Shown here piece by piece: positions 15,507 to 16,514 of a stretch of DNA of 16,514 bases; the stretch's first letter is position 1; each line of letters begins with the position of its first letter. The stretch is taken from assembly GCA_903879975.1 (NCBI GenBank), contig CAIRNL010000158.1, positions 1-16,514 on the forward strand, written 5' to 3'. A model generated the notes under the pieces. The model made no database searches, was not told where the DNA came from, and saw only the letters and a program-made list of their open reading frames with translations. The stretch is from an uncultured Chloroflexota bacterium. GTDB lineage: Bacteria > Chloroflexota > Anaerolineae > Caldilineales > Caldilineaceae. The translations under genes were made by a program, and so were the position numbers.

Positions 15507-16187
15507 GTCTTGCTGCGCACAGGCTTGATAGCGGTCGACGCTGCGCAGCGTGCGGCCGCCTCCATTGTGGCAGATGTGGAGGCACTGCCGCCGCCGCCGT
15601 CCATCTGCGGCAACGGCAGAAGGTCGATGCCGCAGATCGACGCCTTGCCCGCGCTGGATGTTCTGATCTCTACGCCGAGCATCAACGCGCGGAAACCCAT
15701 GTTGCATCTGACTGAGGAGGACTTCGATCGCATCGTTGGACTCAACCTGCGCGGAATTTTTTTCGCTTTTACGCGCCGGCGGACGACGCATGGCGGCCGC
15801 CGGCCGTGGTCGCACGATCGTCTTCTCCAGCATCCGCTCGCAGGTCATTGAGCCAGGCCAGAGCCTCTACGCAGCCACCAAGGCGGGCACGGTACAGCTG
15901 ATCCGCACCCTGGCAGCCGGACTGGGTCCCCCCCCCCCGCTGTGCGCGCCAATGCCGTCGCCCCGGGTGTGGTCGACACCCCGCTGACTGCACCCATCAA
16001 GCAGAATCCGCAGTGGTACCAGGCCTACGCCGATAAGAGTATCTTGAAACGCTGGGCGCGCGCCGACGAAATGGCTGGCACAGTGGTCTTTCTGGCTTCC
16101 GACGCCAGTTCCTATGTCGCCGGCACGCTCCTTTTCGTCGATGGCGGCTGGACTGCAGCCGATGGGCGCTTCATGCCGCCCCTGTAG
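15507..16187 (+). pseudogene. Short-chain dehydrogenase/reductase remnant, frame-broken
   Basis: SDR-family oxidoreductase sequence is spread over three frames. Frame A (to about 15780) gives DAAQRAAASIVADVEA and LTEEDFDRIVGLNLRGIFF. Frame B (about 15773-15935) gives RRMAAAGRGRTIVFSSIRSQ and the catalytic SLYAATKAG (YxxxK, with the upstream Ser). Frame C (about 15939-16187) gives VRANAVAPGVVDTPL, FLASDASSYVAGTLL and VDGGWTAADG. The first shift is near 15770-15775 and needs one base fewer or two more. The second is at an 11-base C run (15928-15938). The N-terminal cofactor motif TGxxxGIG is missing, although LAESHGCIAGLAAHRL in a further frame near 15470-15520 may be its decayed remnant. The NNAG position reads STPS, which may be natural in this subfamily. 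It follows the ClC stop directly. A pseudogene is likely, but sequencing indels are not excluded. Confidence 0.8.
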
Positions 16188-16228
16188 GCGGGTCGGCCAG
16201 GGGGAAGGGGTCTGTGAGGGGAGCCGCT

Positions 16229-16514
16229 CTATGCCTGCTGTCGCCAGACTTCGCTGGCCGCACGGTGGATGAGGGTGTGGCGCCGCCCTAACAGGTCGAT
16301 GTCCCTGCTGTAACCGCCGCCGATCACGGTGGCGACAGGGATGCCGCGGCGCATGCACGCCTCCAACACGTAGCGGTCACGACGCAGCAGGCCGTCGTCG
16401 CTGAGCGCCAGCTTGCCCAACGCATCGTCGCGATGCGGGTCGACCCCGGCATCGTAGAGCACGATGTCAGGCCTTACCTGTGCCAGCAGGTCAGGCAGGT
16501 GGGCCGCCAGCGCC
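16229..16514 (-). CDS. Histone deacetylase-family hydrolase, 3' part only
   Basis: The last 95 codons of a gene that enters from beyond the right edge; the frame is open to base 16514, so the apparent GTG start at 16462 is internal. The sequence reads IVLYDAGVDPHRDDALGKLA, containing the zinc-ligand aspartate block DAGVDPH, then RRDRYVLEACMRRGIPVATV and IGGGYSRD, whose GGGY corresponds to the catalytic tyrosine motif near the end of bacterial class IV-like (HDAC11/AcuC-type) deacetylases. Such enzymes deacetylate lysine, polyamines or other amide substrates; the substrate here is unknown. The gene converges on the SDR remnant with 41 bp between stops and no visible terminator. Confidence 0.9.
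   Translation of the reverse strand, partial: ALAAHLPDLLAQVRPDIVLYDAGVDPHRDDALGKLALSDDGLLRRDRYVLEACMRRGIPVATVIGGGYSRDIDLLGRRHTLIHRAASEVWRQQA

Overview
This looks like a bacterial chromosome segment, GC-rich and densely coded. The best guess is phylum Chloroflexota, perhaps a Caldilinea- or Anaerolineae-like lineage. That rests on the combination of a T-box leader, a threonyl-tRNA synthetase without a TGS domain, an ArsA ATPase with an HSP20-like tail and the general protein style. It is inference, not a database result. From 1 to about 12.8 kb every gene is on the minus strand. From 13.1 to 16.2 kb genes are on the plus strand, and the right edge returns to the minus strand.

Layout, in the minus-strand transcription direction (right to left). 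An unknown C-terminally anchored protein and an ArsA/Get3-type ATPase share a promoter near 12.87 kb. Then come a small SAM methyltransferase, the tRNA pseudouridine synthase TruD and a LON-substrate-binding-domain protein. Next is tRNA-Val(GAC), followed after about 45 bases by a T-box riboswitch (7501-7712). The T-box controls an M20 peptidase and thrS. The translation cluster infC-rpmI-rplT follows, with its own promoters, structured leaders and a terminator. A TrmH/SpoU RNA methyltransferase and a membrane-anchored Ala/Pro-rich protein with 43-residue tandem repeats, running off the left edge, close the series.

On the plus strand a polyprenyl-phosphate-type GT2 glycosyltransferase and a ClC-family transporter with a C-terminal RCK_C domain each begin 7 nt after a -10-like hexamer, so both may be made from leaderless mRNAs. 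The ClC protein lacks the middle third of the usual fold. It is followed by a frame-broken short-chain dehydrogenase remnant. The window ends in the 3' part of a histone-deacetylase-family gene on the minus strand.

How the genes fit together: the 2.6-7.8 kb block is a translation-supply region (tRNA-Val, ThrRS, IF3, L35, L20) with layered RNA-level control. This comprises a T-box, an AUU start codon for infC, a long infC leader hairpin, and a promoter plus attenuator-like hairpin before rpmI. RNA-modifying enzymes (TrmH family, TruD) lie on either side. No CRISPR array, transposase, integrase or phage gene was seen. The candidates for something little described are the ArsA/tail-anchored protein pair, the shortened ClC protein and a two-copy 66-bp palindromic repeat.
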